Assembly: GCF_026340305.1 (NCBI RefSeq)
Contig: NZ_JAPEPI010000003.1
Coordinates: forward strand, 496,001-560,000
DNA: 64,000 nt
Reading direction: 5' to 3'
DNA from: Streptomyces sp. NBC_01381
GTDB lineage: Bacteria; Actinomycetota; Actinomycetes; Streptomycetales; Streptomycetaceae
Made by a program: the position numbers and the translations under genes. The notes beneath the pieces were generated by a model. That model saw only the letters and a list, made by a program, of their open reading frames with translations, had not been told where the DNA came from and did no database searches. This document shows, one piece after another, positions 6,921 through 16,305 of this stretch (within the stretch, counting starts at the first letter, position 1; each line of letters begins with the position of its first letter).

Positions 6921-7700
6921 CTAGAGGATAGGCAGCCCCACTGCCGCGCGTGCAGCCACACTCATGACCAATGCTGCGATGACACTTGCCAGCGTACCGG
7001 TAAGGAAGTACTTCGATGCTTGGTTGACGTGATCGACTGGAGCACGTGCCAACGCTTTGGCCGCCAACACCAAGGCGGCGGCCTCGGGTTGACCAGCGGC
7101 GAGGAAAGCGAACAGCAGCCCACGCTCGATGAGGCCGATACCCCGACCGCCGCTACGAATCAACGCAAGGGCGGTATCCCTATTTGACCCGTTAGGTAGC
7201 CTATAGACCTCTTCTACCACGGGGTCGGTTGCCGCCTTGACAAAGGCTCCCCCACCGAAGACTGCAATGAGTAGAGCGGAGAGCATCACGGCCAGCGTGT
7301 CATTTTGTAGCAGGTGATCGACGAACATCGAGGCTGTAGCCCACGCTGTCCATATGCCGGCTAGCACGGCAAGCATCACCGTCACGACGCCTAGCTGTTT
7401 GCTGGTGCTCACTCCCGTGGGCAGTGGACTCGTGATCGAGAACCCGAGAGACGGGGTGGATGGAGACCGGTAGAGCAGGATGCAGCCCAGCGCTAGCAGT
7501 GCTGCAGTTGCTAACGCGCTCCAAGACCTGGGCTCATCGATGTATGGAGCTATGGCGTAGGTGCCGTACACGAGTGTGAGCAAAACCGATAGCCCAGGAC
7601 GAGCCGTGAACCATTTTCGCTCCCAGGACACGACCAACGGTGCTGTCAGGCCGAAGAAGACCCGCGCTGCTTCCAAGGTTCCCCCAACTCGCCTGGACAC
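6921..7700 (-). CDS. multi-pass membrane protein of unknown function
   Basis: This 259-residue protein starts at GTG 7700 (MSRRVGGTLEAARVFFG); a TTG 24 bases later has a better ribosome site, so the start is uncertain. About six hydrophobic segments are visible. The end has an IGLIERGLLFAFLAAGQPEA ... LAAKALAR ... YFLTGTLAS pattern, which recalls a family of bacterial membrane proteins of unknown function that share LER, AAK and GTL motifs. It is the first gene of a two-gene operon with the nucleotidyltransferase-like gene. Lower GC and location next to the integrative element indicate horizontal transfer. Confidence 0.65.
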   Translation of the reverse strand: MSRRVGGTLEAARVFFGLTAPLVVSWERKWFTARPGLSVLLTLVYGTYAIAPYIDEPRSWSALATAALLALGCILLYRSPSTPSLGFSITSPLPTGVSTSKQLGVVTVMLAVLAGIWTAWATASMFVDHLLQNDTLAVMLSALLIAVFGGGAFVKAATDPVVEEVYRLPNGSNRDTALALIRSGGRGIGLIERGLLFAFLAAGQPEAAALVLAAKALARAPVDHVNQASKYFLTGTLASVIAALVMSVAARAAVGLPIL

Positions 7701-8013
7701 AGGGCGCTTTCATTCGCTGCGCGATCCTACGCCAGGCACGGGCGGGCGGACTGGTCGCGAGGCAAACCTGACCCTGCCACCGCCCCAGGTTCGTCGGAGA
7801 CTCAAGATTGTGATTGTGACCTGGGGACCGGCATGTGAGCGCCCTCCGAGTGACTATCCGCGTGACAACGCCGACGCACAGCCGCGAACAACCGTGGACG
7901 TCAGCGGACCATCATCGCAGGTGAGAGACACTCCAACCGCAGGCCAACTCCCACCCCCAGTTGCCAATCCGATAGGCGGTGCAGGGAACTCCGCTGAGCG
8001 GATATGCCCCCGT
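7701..8013. other. intergenic boundary between accessory and core DNA
   Basis: I see no gene, tRNA end or clear direct repeat here. It separates the low-GC module from the urease operon, so the border of the mobile region probably lies in or near it. No attachment core could be recognised, since the matching left site is outside the window. Confidence 0.4.
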
Positions 8014-8780
8014 TCACGTCAGAGTGCGCAACGCCTCGTCGAGGGCGCGCCGCACGCGCAGCGCGTCCGGCGCGACGACGGTGACGAGGACGCCGGGACC
8101 GGCGAGCGGCATCCGGACCGCCCCGTCGCCGAGCAGCGCGGGCGCGGGCTTCTCCTGCTCGAACTCCGGGTGTACGACGACCAGTTGCCCGATGGCGCGA
8201 TGCCCGGCGAGGGCGGCGGGCCCGTCCCATCCCCCGGGTGCGCCGGGCCCGCAGGACAGCTCCTGGTCGAGCAGCGGCCGTCCGGCGCGGCGCACGGTGA
8301 GCCGGCTGGTGAGCCGCCCAGGCCCTTCCCCGGTCCGGCCGAGCACCTGCTCCTCCCGCAGCACCAGGCTCGCGCCCGCGGCGAGCTCGGCCCGCGTGGT
8401 GACGCGCAGCTCGCTGTCGCGTACGGAGATCAACTGCTCGGGCAGCCAGCGCAGCTCGGCATCGTCACCGACCGTGATCCGTACGTCGTAGCGCGCGGGC
8501 TCCTTCGACTGGCCCGGCAGCGCGAGCGTGGCCGCGGCGGACCCGACGCGCAGGCGGGCCCCCGCGTGGGCGGCGGCCTCCACGGTCAGCCGGTCGCCCC
8601 CGAGCGGCGCGCTCATCGCCCCGACGAGCGTGACGTGGGCGCCCTTTCCCGCCGAGCGGGTGCGGCGCACGGCGAGCGGGCCTTCCCCGTCGAGCACGGG
8701 CAGGTCGGTGCCGCCCCGGCCGTTGCCCCGCGCGCCGATACGGGCGGTGGCGCGGACCCCGGAGGCCGCGATCGCGACGG

Positions 8781-8784
<4 letters not shown>
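8014..8784 (-). CDS. ureD: urease accessory protein UreD
   Basis: UreD is the scaffold that binds apo-urease and receives UreF and UreG during nickel insertion. The 256-residue beta-rich protein shows family blocks such as LPEQLISVRDSELRV and SLVLREEQVLGRTGEG, and a high-Ala N-terminus. It overlaps ureG by four bases (ATGA), so it is the last gene of the ureABCFGD operon, the arrangement usual in Streptomyces. Length and order fit a functional protein. Confidence 0.92.
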
Positions 8785-9464
<680 letters not shown>

Positions 9465-9539
9465 GGTGCGACTCCTCTGGTTCAGCAGTTCATTTCGCCC
9501 TGTGCGGCGGCCACTTCAAGCCCTCGGGGGGGGCGATCT

Positions 9540-10214
9540 CTACGACGCGAACAACCGCACAGGCCACGCCGCGTGGGCCTCCGCCCCGACCTCCAGGAGC
9601 GGTGCGGATGCCGCGGGCAGCGCGTCGACACCCTCGTCGAGAGCGCATCGCGCGGCCTCCGCCGCCTCCCGCGCGACGAGGTCGAGCTCGGGGGCGAGCC
9701 GGGCCAGCACCCCCGTGGCGTCAAAGGGATCAAGGCTCAGCAACCGCACCGTCGCGGTCGCGGGCCCGCTGACGCACTCGTACGCGGAGCAGTACGCGGC
9801 ATCCTCGGGCCCAAGCCCCGCAGCCCGGGCGGCAAGCCCGAGCACGACCGGCTGATGCGCGCCCTTGGGACGGGCGGCGGCCAGTTGGTCCAGCGAGGGA
9901 TCGGGCCACGCCGCCCGCGCGGCCCGCATCATCTGCCGCCCGAGCCGCCGCCCGGCCACCCGCAGCGCGGGCGACGGCGTACGGGCGTCGGCGGCCTCGT
10001 CAAGATCCAGCGGATCGATCCCCAGCGCGGCGGCCGCGGCCAGCGCGGCGGACACGAGCCCCGTCGTGTGCAGCCGCCCCCGGCAGAAGGACTCCAGGCT
10101 CGCGGCTCCGCTGACCCGCCCCGCCTTGACGGCCTCTTCGGCCCCGCCGGAGTGCGCGTGCCCTCCGGCGGGAAAGCGGCCGTCGGCCAGAACGAGCAGT
10201 GCGGCCCTAGACAT
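9540..10214 (-). CDS. ureF: urease accessory protein UreF
   Basis: UreF acts with UreD and UreG to control GTP hydrolysis during urease activation. MSRAALLVLADGRFPAGGHAH is the typical actinomycete start, so ATG 10214 is preferred to ATG 10223. The protein is all-helical and alanine-rich with LSLDPFDATGVLARL near the C-terminus. It begins 16 bp after the ureC stop. The 224-residue length is usual. Confidence 0.93.
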   Translation of the reverse strand: MSRAALLVLADGRFPAGGHAHSGGAEEAVKAGRVSGAASLESFCRGRLHTTGLVSAALAAAAALGIDPLDLDEAADARTPSPALRVAGRRLGRQMMRAARAAWPDPSLDQLAAARPKGAHQPVVLGLAARAAGLGPEDAAYCSAYECVSGPATATVRLLSLDPFDATGVLARLAPELDLVAREAAEAARCALDEGVDALPAASAPLLEVGAEAHAAWPVRLFAS

Positions 10215-10229
10215 CACGCACATCCGCCA

Positions 10230-11951
10230 TCAGAACAGGAAATACCGCTGCGCGAGCGGCAGTTCGGCGGCGGGTGACGGTTCGACCAGCTCCCCGTCGA
10301 TGGTGACGGCGAAGCTGTCGGGAGCGACCTCCACCCGCGGCAGGGCGTCGTTCTCGCGCATGTCGGCCTTGGTACGCCCCCGCGTAGAGCGGATCGCGGT
10401 GAACTCCTTGGCCAGGCCGAGCCGTTCGGGCAGCCCGTCGTCGAGCGCGGACTGGGTTACGAAGTTGACCGAGTTAAGCCCCGGTGCCGCGCCCCGCGCG
10501 CCGAACATGGGCCGCGGAAGGACCGGCTGCGGCGTGGGGATGGAGGCGTTGGCGTCGCCCATCTGCGCGTACGCGATCTGCCCGCCCTTGATGACGACCT
10601 GCGGCTTGACGCCGAAGAACGCCGGGTCCCACAGCACGAGGTCGGCGAGCTTGCCGGTCTCGACCGAGCCGATCTCGTGGTCGATGCCCTGCGCGACGGC
10701 CGGGTTGATCGTGTACTTGGCGACATAGCGACGCGCACGCCGGTTGTCCGCGCGCGTGTCTCCCGGCAGGGAGCCACGCCGACGCTTCATCACGTGCGCG
10801 GTCTGCCAGGTTCGCATGACGACCTCGCCGATGCGCCCCATGGCCTGTGAGTCCGACGACATGATCGAGATGGCGCCGAGGTCGTGCAGGATGTCCTCGG
10901 CCCCGATGGTGGTGGGCCGGATGCGTGACTCGGCGAAGGCGAGGTCCTCGGGGACCGCCGGGTTGAGGTGGTGGCAGACCATCAGCATGTCGAGGTGTTC
11001 CTCGACGGTGTTGACGGTGTGCGGCCGGGTCGGGTTGGTGGAGCTCGGCAGCATGTTCGGCAGCGACACCGCCGTGATCATGTCCGGGGCGTGCCCGCCG
11101 CCCGCGCCCTCGACGTGGAAGGCGTGCAGGGTGCGTCCCGCGACGGCGCCGAACGTGGCGTCGACGAAGCCCGCCTCGTTCAGGGTGTCGGTGTGGACGG
11201 CGAGTTGGGCGCCGGTGTCCTCGCAGACGTTCAGACAGGCGTCGATGGTGGCGGGCGTGGCGCCCCAGTCCTCATGGATCTTGAAGCTCACCGCGCCGGC
11301 CCGCAGTTGGGCGTGCATGGACTCGCTGGAGACCGTGTTGCCCTTGCCGAGGAAGCCGATGTTGACGGGGCTTGACTCCATCGCCGCGAACATCCGGGCC
11401 AGGTGCCAGGAGCCGGGCGTGATGGTGGTCGCCTTGCTGCCCTCGGCGGGCCCCGTGCCACCCCCGATGAGGGTGGTGACGCCGGAGGCGAGCGCCTCGT
11501 CGACGATGGTCGGCGAGATGAAGTGGATGTGGGTGTCGATGCCGCCGGCGGTGAGGATCTTGCCGTTGCCCGCGAGGACTTCGGTCTCCGGGCCGATGAC
11601 GAGATCGGGGTGTACGCCGTCCATGGTGTCCGGGTTGCCGGACTTGCCGATGCCGGTGATGCGTCCGTCACGCATGCCGATGTCGGCCTTGACGATGCCC
11701 CAGTGGTCGATGATCACGGCGCCGGTGATGACGGTGTCGGGTGTGCCTTCGGCGCGGGTCGTGCGGGACTGCCCCATCGACTCGCGGATGACCTTGCCGC
11801 CGCCGAACACCGACTCGTCACCGGAGCGTCCGGGTCCGCCGGAGCGGTCCTCCTCGATCTCGACGAGGAGGTCGGTGTCGGCGAGCCGGATCCGGTCGCC
11901 CGTGGTGGGGCCGAACAGATCGGCGTACGCGGCACGGGACAGCTCAGGCAT
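10230..11951 (-). CDS. ureC: urease alpha subunit UreC
   Basis: UreC is the catalytic subunit that hydrolyses urea to ammonia and carbamate at a dinickel site. Ligands are visible: His141 and His143 in HIHF, the carbamylated Lys224 in VSFKIHEDWG, His253 in AVHTDTLNEAG and His279 in HAFHVEGAGGG; the mobile-flap histidine is in MVCHHLNP. The 573-residue length from ATG 11951 is canonical. It overlaps ureB by eight bases. All active-site residues look intact. Confidence 0.98.
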   Translation of the reverse strand: MPELSRAAYADLFGPTTGDRIRLADTDLLVEIEEDRSGGPGRSGDESVFGGGKVIRESMGQSRTTRAEGTPDTVITGAVIIDHWGIVKADIGMRDGRITGIGKSGNPDTMDGVHPDLVIGPETEVLAGNGKILTAGGIDTHIHFISPTIVDEALASGVTTLIGGGTGPAEGSKATTITPGSWHLARMFAAMESSPVNIGFLGKGNTVSSESMHAQLRAGAVSFKIHEDWGATPATIDACLNVCEDTGAQLAVHTDTLNEAGFVDATFGAVAGRTLHAFHVEGAGGGHAPDMITAVSLPNMLPSSTNPTRPHTVNTVEEHLDMLMVCHHLNPAVPEDLAFAESRIRPTTIGAEDILHDLGAISIMSSDSQAMGRIGEVVMRTWQTAHVMKRRRGSLPGDTRADNRRARRYVAKYTINPAVAQGIDHEIGSVETGKLADLVLWDPAFFGVKPQVVIKGGQIAYAQMGDANASIPTPQPVLPRPMFGARGAAPGLNSVNFVTQSALDDGLPERLGLAKEFTAIRSTRGRTKADMRENDALPRVEVAPDSFAVTIDGELVEPSPAAELPLAQRYFLF

Positions 11952-12273
11952 CGAGGGCACCTCCGGTCTCGCCGCGCAGGCCGGGCACGATGCGCTTGCC
12001 GGCCAGCGGGACGAGTTCGACGTCGACGGGGATTCCGGGCTCGAAGCGCACGGCGGTGCCGGCGGCGATGTTGAGCCGCTTGCCGTGCGCGGCCGCACGG
12101 TCGAAGTCGAGACCGGGGTTGGCCTCGGCGAAGTGGTAGTGGGAGCCGACCTGTATGGGGCGGTCGGCGGCGTTGAGGACGGTGAGGGCGGTGGTCGCGC
12201 GGCCCTCGTTGTAGGCGACGGGCTCGTCCGCGAAGAGGATCTCGCCGGGTATCGGCGGGTGCACCGAAGTCAT
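11944..12273 (-). CDS. ureB: urease beta subunit UreB
   Basis: UreB is the small structural subunit of the (ABC)3 urease trimer. GEILFADEPVAYNEGR, the block VGSHYHFAEANPGLDFDR and the final RIVPGLRGE follow the family closely. At 109 residues it is of normal length. It starts 16 bp after ureA and overlaps ureC. Confidence 0.97.
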   Translation of the reverse strand: MTSVHPPIPGEILFADEPVAYNEGRATTALTVLNAADRPIQVGSHYHFAEANPGLDFDRAAAHGKRLNIAAGTAVRFEPGIPVDVELVPLAGKRIVPGLRGETGGALDA

Positions 12274-12289
12274 GGCTCAGGAACCCCCG

Positions 12290-12592
12290 TCAGACGATCG
12301 GGTCGTGGACGGTGACGAGCTTGGTGCCGTCCGGGAAGGTGGCCTCCACCTGGACGTCGTGGATCATCTCCGGGATGCCGCTCATGACGTCGTCACGGGT
12401 GAGCACCTTGCGCCCCGACGACATCAGTTCGGCGACGGTCCGGCCGTCGCGGGCGCCCTCGAGAATGTGCGAAGTGATCAGGGCGATCGCCTCGGGGTGG
12501 TTGAGCAGCAGCCCCCGCGCCCTTCGCTTCTCGGCCACGTCAGCGGCCACATGAATGAGCAGTCTCTCCTGCTCGTGCGGGGTCAGTTGCAC
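12290..12592 (-). CDS. ureA: urease gamma subunit UreA
   Basis: UreA is the gamma subunit. The GTG at 12592 has GAGG upstream and gives the canonical 100 residues beginning MQLTPHEQERLLIHVAADVA; the longer frame upstream is not coding. NHPEAIALITSHILEGARDG and MIHDVQVEATFPDGTKLVT are family signatures. It is the first gene of ureABCFGD, with about 390 bp of non-coding DNA upstream that holds a GlnR-like box. Confidence 0.97.
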   Translation of the reverse strand: MQLTPHEQERLLIHVAADVAEKRRARGLLLNHPEAIALITSHILEGARDGRTVAELMSSGRKVLTRDDVMSGIPEMIHDVQVEATFPDGTKLVTVHDPIV

Positions 12593-12750
12593 GCGTCCCA
12601 CCTCACAGTCCTCGCTCCGGACCGTGCGGGGTCCGGCTGCCGCGGCCACCGCGACGGATATAGATGTAACACACAGGCATTGCGCTGGATCTTGCGCACC
12701 CCGGTTACGAAATCCCCTGGTGGCGTGGCGTCGCAGGCTAGTTGGACGGA

Positions 12751-12766
12751 GTTTCAGCGAGGTTAA
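12751..12766 (-). promoter_or_regulatory. GlnR-like box upstream of ureA
   Basis: On the minus strand the site reads TTAAC-CTCGCT-GAAAC, matching the gTnAC-n6-GaAAc half of the actinomycete GlnR consensus at nine of ten defined or preferred positions. It lies about 160 bp upstream of the ureA GTG. Control of ureA by GlnR is established in Streptomyces coelicolor. No convincing second half-site pair is adjacent. The rest of 12593-12986 shows no gene. Confidence 0.55.
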
Positions 12767-12986
12767 CCAGTACTTGACCGTTCGATGACCGTCAGCTGGG
12801 TTCGCCCATACTCGGCGGGCCGCGCGGGCCGCCACGCGACGTAGGCGACTACCCCTTCTTGACGCGCGACGGGACCGGCCGCAGAGTGAGGTCACCCCGT
12901 AAAACGTACGATCCTTCTCTTTGAATCTCGCACCGGATCCACCAGCACGAAGACGGCTGTGCCGACCCGCTGACCAGGCGGTGCGG

Positions 12987-13268
12987 CTACGTGGCGTTGG
13001 GACCCCGGTGTTCGGCGGCGATTCCGAAACGCTGCTGCCGGCCCGCGCCCGACGACGACGTGGAGCGCACCGACGAGACGGAGCTGACCACCTGCTCATC
13101 GGCGGCGTCCGGAAGCTCCTGCAGCCGCTCCAGGTCGGCGGCGGAGACCAGGGCCACGAGCGGCTTGCCGTGCCGGGTGACGACCACGCGCTCACCGCCG
13201 TACACAACGCGGTTGATCAGATCGGCGAGCTCTGCTCGGGCTTGCGTCACCGGAATCTCGTAGGCCAT
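12987..13268 (-). CDS. Phd/YefM-family antitoxin without a visible toxin
   Basis: MAYEIPVTQARAELADLINR followed by ERVVVTRHGKPLVALVS is the Phd/YefM DNA-binding domain (residues 1-55). The C-terminal part, which in true antitoxins wraps the toxin, is serine-rich and low in complexity here. No RelE, Doc or YoeB frame lies within 400 bp on either side, so it appears to be an orphan. It probably represses its own promoter. The start is the ATG at 13268; the longer frame upstream is not supported. Confidence 0.85.
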   Translation of the reverse strand: MAYEIPVTQARAELADLINRVVYGGERVVVTRHGKPLVALVSAADLERLQELPDAADEQVVSSVSSVRSTSSSGAGRQQRFGIAAEHRGPNAT

Positions 13269-13441
13269 GTCCCCCAGCTTAACCGCCACCCGCCCCCGCA
13301 GCGTCACGCTGCGTAACCTCCTTCGCGTACGGACCCGGCTCCTTCCCGCGCGCGAGCGGCCCCCAGCCTGTCGGCCGAACCTGCCGCCGAGGGCATGGGA
13401 CAGTGGCGCCGTCGTGGCTGCCGAAGAGAGTGTGGTGCGTG

Positions 13442-14053
13442 ATGCAACTGGTCGTGCAGGAGTTCCTGTCGCTCGACGGTGTCTCCCAGGGTCCGGGGGC
13501 CCCGGACGAGGACACCAGTGACGGCTTCACGCGGGGTGGCTGGTTCGTGCCGCACCTGGACGAGGAGTTCGAGCGCCTTGCCGGCACCTGGCTCGGCGAG
13601 GCGGACGCGCTGCTTTTCGGCCGCCGCACCTACCAGAACTTCGCGCGGGACTGGCCGCAGATGACCGACCACCCCTTCGCCGGGATCATGAACGGCCTGC
13701 CGAAGTACGTGGCCTCCCACAGCCTGACCGAGGCCGACTGGAACCCGACCACCGTCCTGTCCGGCGACGTCCCCGCCCAGGTCGCCGAGGTGAAGCGGCA
13801 GCCCGGCCGGGAGCTGCAGATCCACGGCAGCGCCCGGCTCGCCCAGTCGCTGCTGGCCGCCGGGCTCGTCGACACGCTGCGGCTCGCGATCGCCCCGGTC
13901 GTGGTGGGCAGCGGCCGGCGGCTGTTCCCGGACGGCGGCGCGCCGGCCGGTCTGCGGCTCGTCAGCCAGCAGACGACACCGGGCGGCCTGTCGGTGCATG
14001 TCTTCGCATCGACCGGACTTCCGGAGTACGGGACCTACGGATCCGAGGCGTAG
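13442..14053 (+). CDS. RibD C-terminal/DHFR-like reductase
   Basis: MQLVVQEFLSLDGVSQGPG, then ADALLFGRRTYQNF and IHGSARLAQSLLAAGLVD, are the standard blocks of the dihydrofolate reductase-like (RibD C-terminal) family. SGRRLFPDG near the end is also typical. These small NADPH-dependent proteins have largely unknown substrates. The start is the ATG at 13442, since the upstream extension is unlike the family. It is monocistronic and convergent with the lipoprotein gene. Confidence 0.85.
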   Translation: MQLVVQEFLSLDGVSQGPGAPDEDTSDGFTRGGWFVPHLDEEFERLAGTWLGEADALLFGRRTYQNFARDWPQMTDHPFAGIMNGLPKYVASHSLTEADWNPTTVLSGDVPAQVAEVKRQPGRELQIHGSARLAQSLLAAGLVDTLRLAIAPVVVGSGRRLFPDGGAPAGLRLVSQQTTPGGLSVHVFASTGLPEYGTYGSEA

Positions 14054-14077
14054 GTCCGCACACCGCGTCCACCGGGG

Positions 14078-14821
14078 TCAGGTGCGCGGTTCCTGCGTGA
14101 GCCGGGCGACCTGCTTGTCGATCACCACGTCGAGCGGGAACCCGGGATTGCGCTGCGCGTTGCGGTCGCTCATGTTCACGGTGAGGGCGCCCACCCGCAC
14201 GAAGGTCTGACGGTCGGTCAGCACGGTGTCACCCGGGCCGTCCATGCTCAGGTCGAAGGCGACCGCCTCGTCGCCCAATTCGGGCGCCTTCGCCATGGTG
14301 ATCCGGGAGTTGAGCTTCTGGTCCGGGGTCGTCCCCACCAACGTCTTGCAGGTCTTGAGCCCCTTCTTGAGCCCTTGGAACTGCTCTGCCGCCCCCTGCC
14401 CGGCATACGAGGCCAGCCAGGTCCGGCCGCCCCACTGGTTGTCCTTCCACCAGAAGTCCTGGATCACGGACGTGGACGCGTCGTGCGAGACGAGGGCGTC
14501 GAACACGTCCTGGCATCCAGGGCCCGGCACCAGAACCCGCGGATCGTACTTGGCAACGGGACCCTGTACGGGCGCGCTGTCCACCTGCGGCACTTCGCCC
14601 TCACGCAGCAGGAGGGACTTCAGCTTCTTGGCCGTCAGCGGCCGGGACGGAGACGGCGACAGCGACGGGGACGCGGACGCGGACGCCGAGTCCTTCGCTT
14701 TCGGCTCGTCGGGCGACTCCTTCGGGGCGTCGGTCGAATCCTTCGGCAAGCACCCGGTGGCCACGACGACCATCCCCACGGCCATCGCCGTACCTGCCGC
14801 TCTGCGGCACCTCGTCCACAT
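14078..14821 (-). CDS. lipoprotein of unknown function
   Basis: The N-terminus MWTRCRRAAGTAMAVGMVV ends in a lipobox VATGC, so the mature protein begins at that cysteine and is membrane-anchored outside. A Ser/Pro/Lys-rich linker follows, then a 170-residue domain with TAKKLKSLLLREGEVP, the start of PknH-like or sensor-type extracellular domains in actinomycetes, and Trp-containing strands. The ATG at 14821 has GGGGG upstream. The function is not known. Confidence 0.8.
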   Translation of the reverse strand: MWTRCRRAAGTAMAVGMVVVATGCLPKDSTDAPKESPDEPKAKDSASASASPSLSPSPSRPLTAKKLKSLLLREGEVPQVDSAPVQGPVAKYDPRVLVPGPGCQDVFDALVSHDASTSVIQDFWWKDNQWGGRTWLASYAGQGAAEQFQGLKKGLKTCKTLVGTTPDQKLNSRITMAKAPELGDEAVAFDLSMDGPGDTVLTDRQTFVRVGALTVNMSDRNAQRNPGFPLDVVIDKQVARLTQEPRT

Positions 14822-14908
14822 CACCGCTGCCCCCCGTGATCCTCTTCGCCTGCGACGGGCAGACACTACGGCCCCGCGGCAGGTTCGGCCAACGCGCCAA
14901 CGGGGCTG

Positions 14909-15502
14909 TCACGCCTGCGGGTCGGCCTCCCGGGCCACCCGTTCCAGGCGTTCGCGATGGTTCTCCCACCACGCCTTGTCGTTGGACGGCATGCTGTCGT
15001 TGCCCTCGTTCATGCCCACGGCGCCGTCGATGAGTTCCCGGACGATGTCGGCGTGGCCCGCGTGCCGGTGCGTGTCGGCGATCACGCGCACCACGGCGTG
15101 ATGGAGCGTCACCTCGTCCCTGCCGCTCGGCCACCACGGCACCTTGCCGATCGTGTCCAGGTCCAGCGCGTCGAGCGTCGCGTCCGCGTGTGCCCATGCC
15201 CGGCGGTAGAGCTCCACGATGAACTCACGTGACTCGTCGGCGGCGGCCCACATGTCCGCGTTGCCCTCGGCGCCGTCGTCGAGCCAGGGCAGCGGCTCGC
15301 CGGACGGGCGCCCGAACGTGTCGCCGAGATAGCCGAGTTCCACGCCCGCCGTGTGCTTCACCAGGCCCAGCAGGTTGGTGCCGGTCGGCGTCAGCGGGCG
15401 GCGGACGTCGTACCCGGAGAGGCCTTCGAGCTTCCACAGCAGGGCGTCGCGGGCGGACTGCAGGTAGCGGCAAAGGTCGGCCTTGGGGTCCGTTGAGGTC
15501 AT
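14909..15502 (-). CDS. DinB-family (DUF664) protein
   Basis: A four-helix DinB-like fold is indicated by ARDALLWKLEGLSGYDVRRPLTP, LLGLVKHTAGVELGYLG with the first metal histidine, and HHAVVRVIADTHRHAGHADI with the further histidines. DinB/YfiT proteins include mycothiol- and bacillithiol-dependent transferases; the substrate here is unknown. The ATG at 15502 is used because it starts the conserved part. A second DinB gene is at 51914. Confidence 0.88.
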   Translation of the reverse strand: MTSTDPKADLCRYLQSARDALLWKLEGLSGYDVRRPLTPTGTNLLGLVKHTAGVELGYLGDTFGRPSGEPLPWLDDGAEGNADMWAAADESREFIVELYRRAWAHADATLDALDLDTIGKVPWWPSGRDEVTLHHAVVRVIADTHRHAGHADIVRELIDGAVGMNEGNDSMPSNDKAWWENHRERLERVAREADPQA

Positions 15503-15576
15503 GCGCGCCAGTCTGCCGCTCTCGTGATCTCTGTCCACCGGTTTCACCCGCCGTCACCGACCATCGTTACGTACGT

Positions 15577-15595
15577 CCTGTACATTTTCTACAGG
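15577..15595. promoter_or_regulatory. perfect inverted repeat upstream of clpP
   Basis: CCTGTA (15577-15582) and TACAGG (15590-15595) are perfect arms around the AT-rich CATTTTC. It lies 46 bp upstream of the clpP ATG, just after a TACGTA palindrome at 15570-15575. Position and symmetry suggest a repressor or activator operator; Streptomyces clp genes are controlled by ClgR and PopR, but I cannot match this site to either. Confidence 0.6.
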
Positions 15596-15641
15596 AGCCA
15601 CGGGCCGGCGCATCCGGTCCCGGGAAGAGGAGTGACGTGCC

Positions 15642-16298
15642 ATGAACCGACCGTCCGCCCGCTATGTCCTGCCCGAGTTCACCGAGCGCACCAGCTCGGG
15701 AAAGCGGACTCTCGATCCGTACTCGAAGCTGCTCGAGGAGCGCATCGTCTTCCTGGGCACCCCGATCGACGACACCTCGGCCAACGACGTGATGGCGCAG
15801 TTCATGCACCTCGAATACCTGGCGCCGGACCGCGACATCTCGCTCTACATCAACTCCCCCGGCGGCTCGTTCAGTGCGATGACGGCGATCTACGACACCA
15901 TCCGGTTCGTCACCTGCGACGTGGAGACGACCTGCCTGGGTCAGGCCGCGTCGGCGGCCGCGGTCCTCCTTGCCGCCGGCACCCACGGAAAGCGCCACGC
16001 GCTGCCCGGCGCCCGGGTGTTGATCCATCAGCCCTCGATCAGCGAGCCGATCCAGGGCCAGACATCTGACCTCGCGATTCAGGCGGCCGAGCTGCAGCGC
16101 ACCCGTGCGCTCCTGGAGGAACTCCTCGTACGGCACACGGGGCAGAGCCCGGAGCGCATCGCGGCGGACATCGAGCGGGACAAGATCCTCAGCGCGCCCG
16201 AAGCGCTCGCGTACGGCCTGGTGGACCGGATCATCCCCAGCCGCAAGGATTCGCTCCGCGGCAGCAAGGACTCGCTCCGCACCCCGGACGCGAGGTGA
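15642..16298 (+). CDS. clpP: ATP-dependent Clp protease proteolytic subunit
   Basis: The catalytic triad is intact: Ser104 in GQAASAAAVLLAAG, His129 in VLIHQPS and Asp180 in IERDKI. NSPGGS is also present. At 218 residues it is of normal size. The end is odd: KDSLR occurs twice, from an 18-bp tandem duplication at 16246-16281. It is a single clpP, not a clpP1-P2 pair, followed 7 bp later by a small gene with an overlapping ribosome site. It is probably a secondary ClpP paralogue, needing ClpX or ClpC partners encoded elsewhere. Confidence 0.93.
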   Translation: MNRPSARYVLPEFTERTSSGKRTLDPYSKLLEERIVFLGTPIDDTSANDVMAQFMHLEYLAPDRDISLYINSPGGSFSAMTAIYDTIRFVTCDVETTCLGQAASAAAVLLAAGTHGKRHALPGARVLIHQPSISEPIQGQTSDLAIQAAELQRTRALLEELLVRHTGQSPERIAADIERDKILSAPEALAYGLVDRIIPSRKDSLRGSKDSLRTPDAR

Positions 16299-16305
16299 GC
16301 CGGTG

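Noticed and set aside
5775..8013. Search for an attachment site or tRNA 3' end marking the element border
   Set aside because: No tRNA-like T-arm or clear direct repeat could be identified; the partner site lies outside the window.
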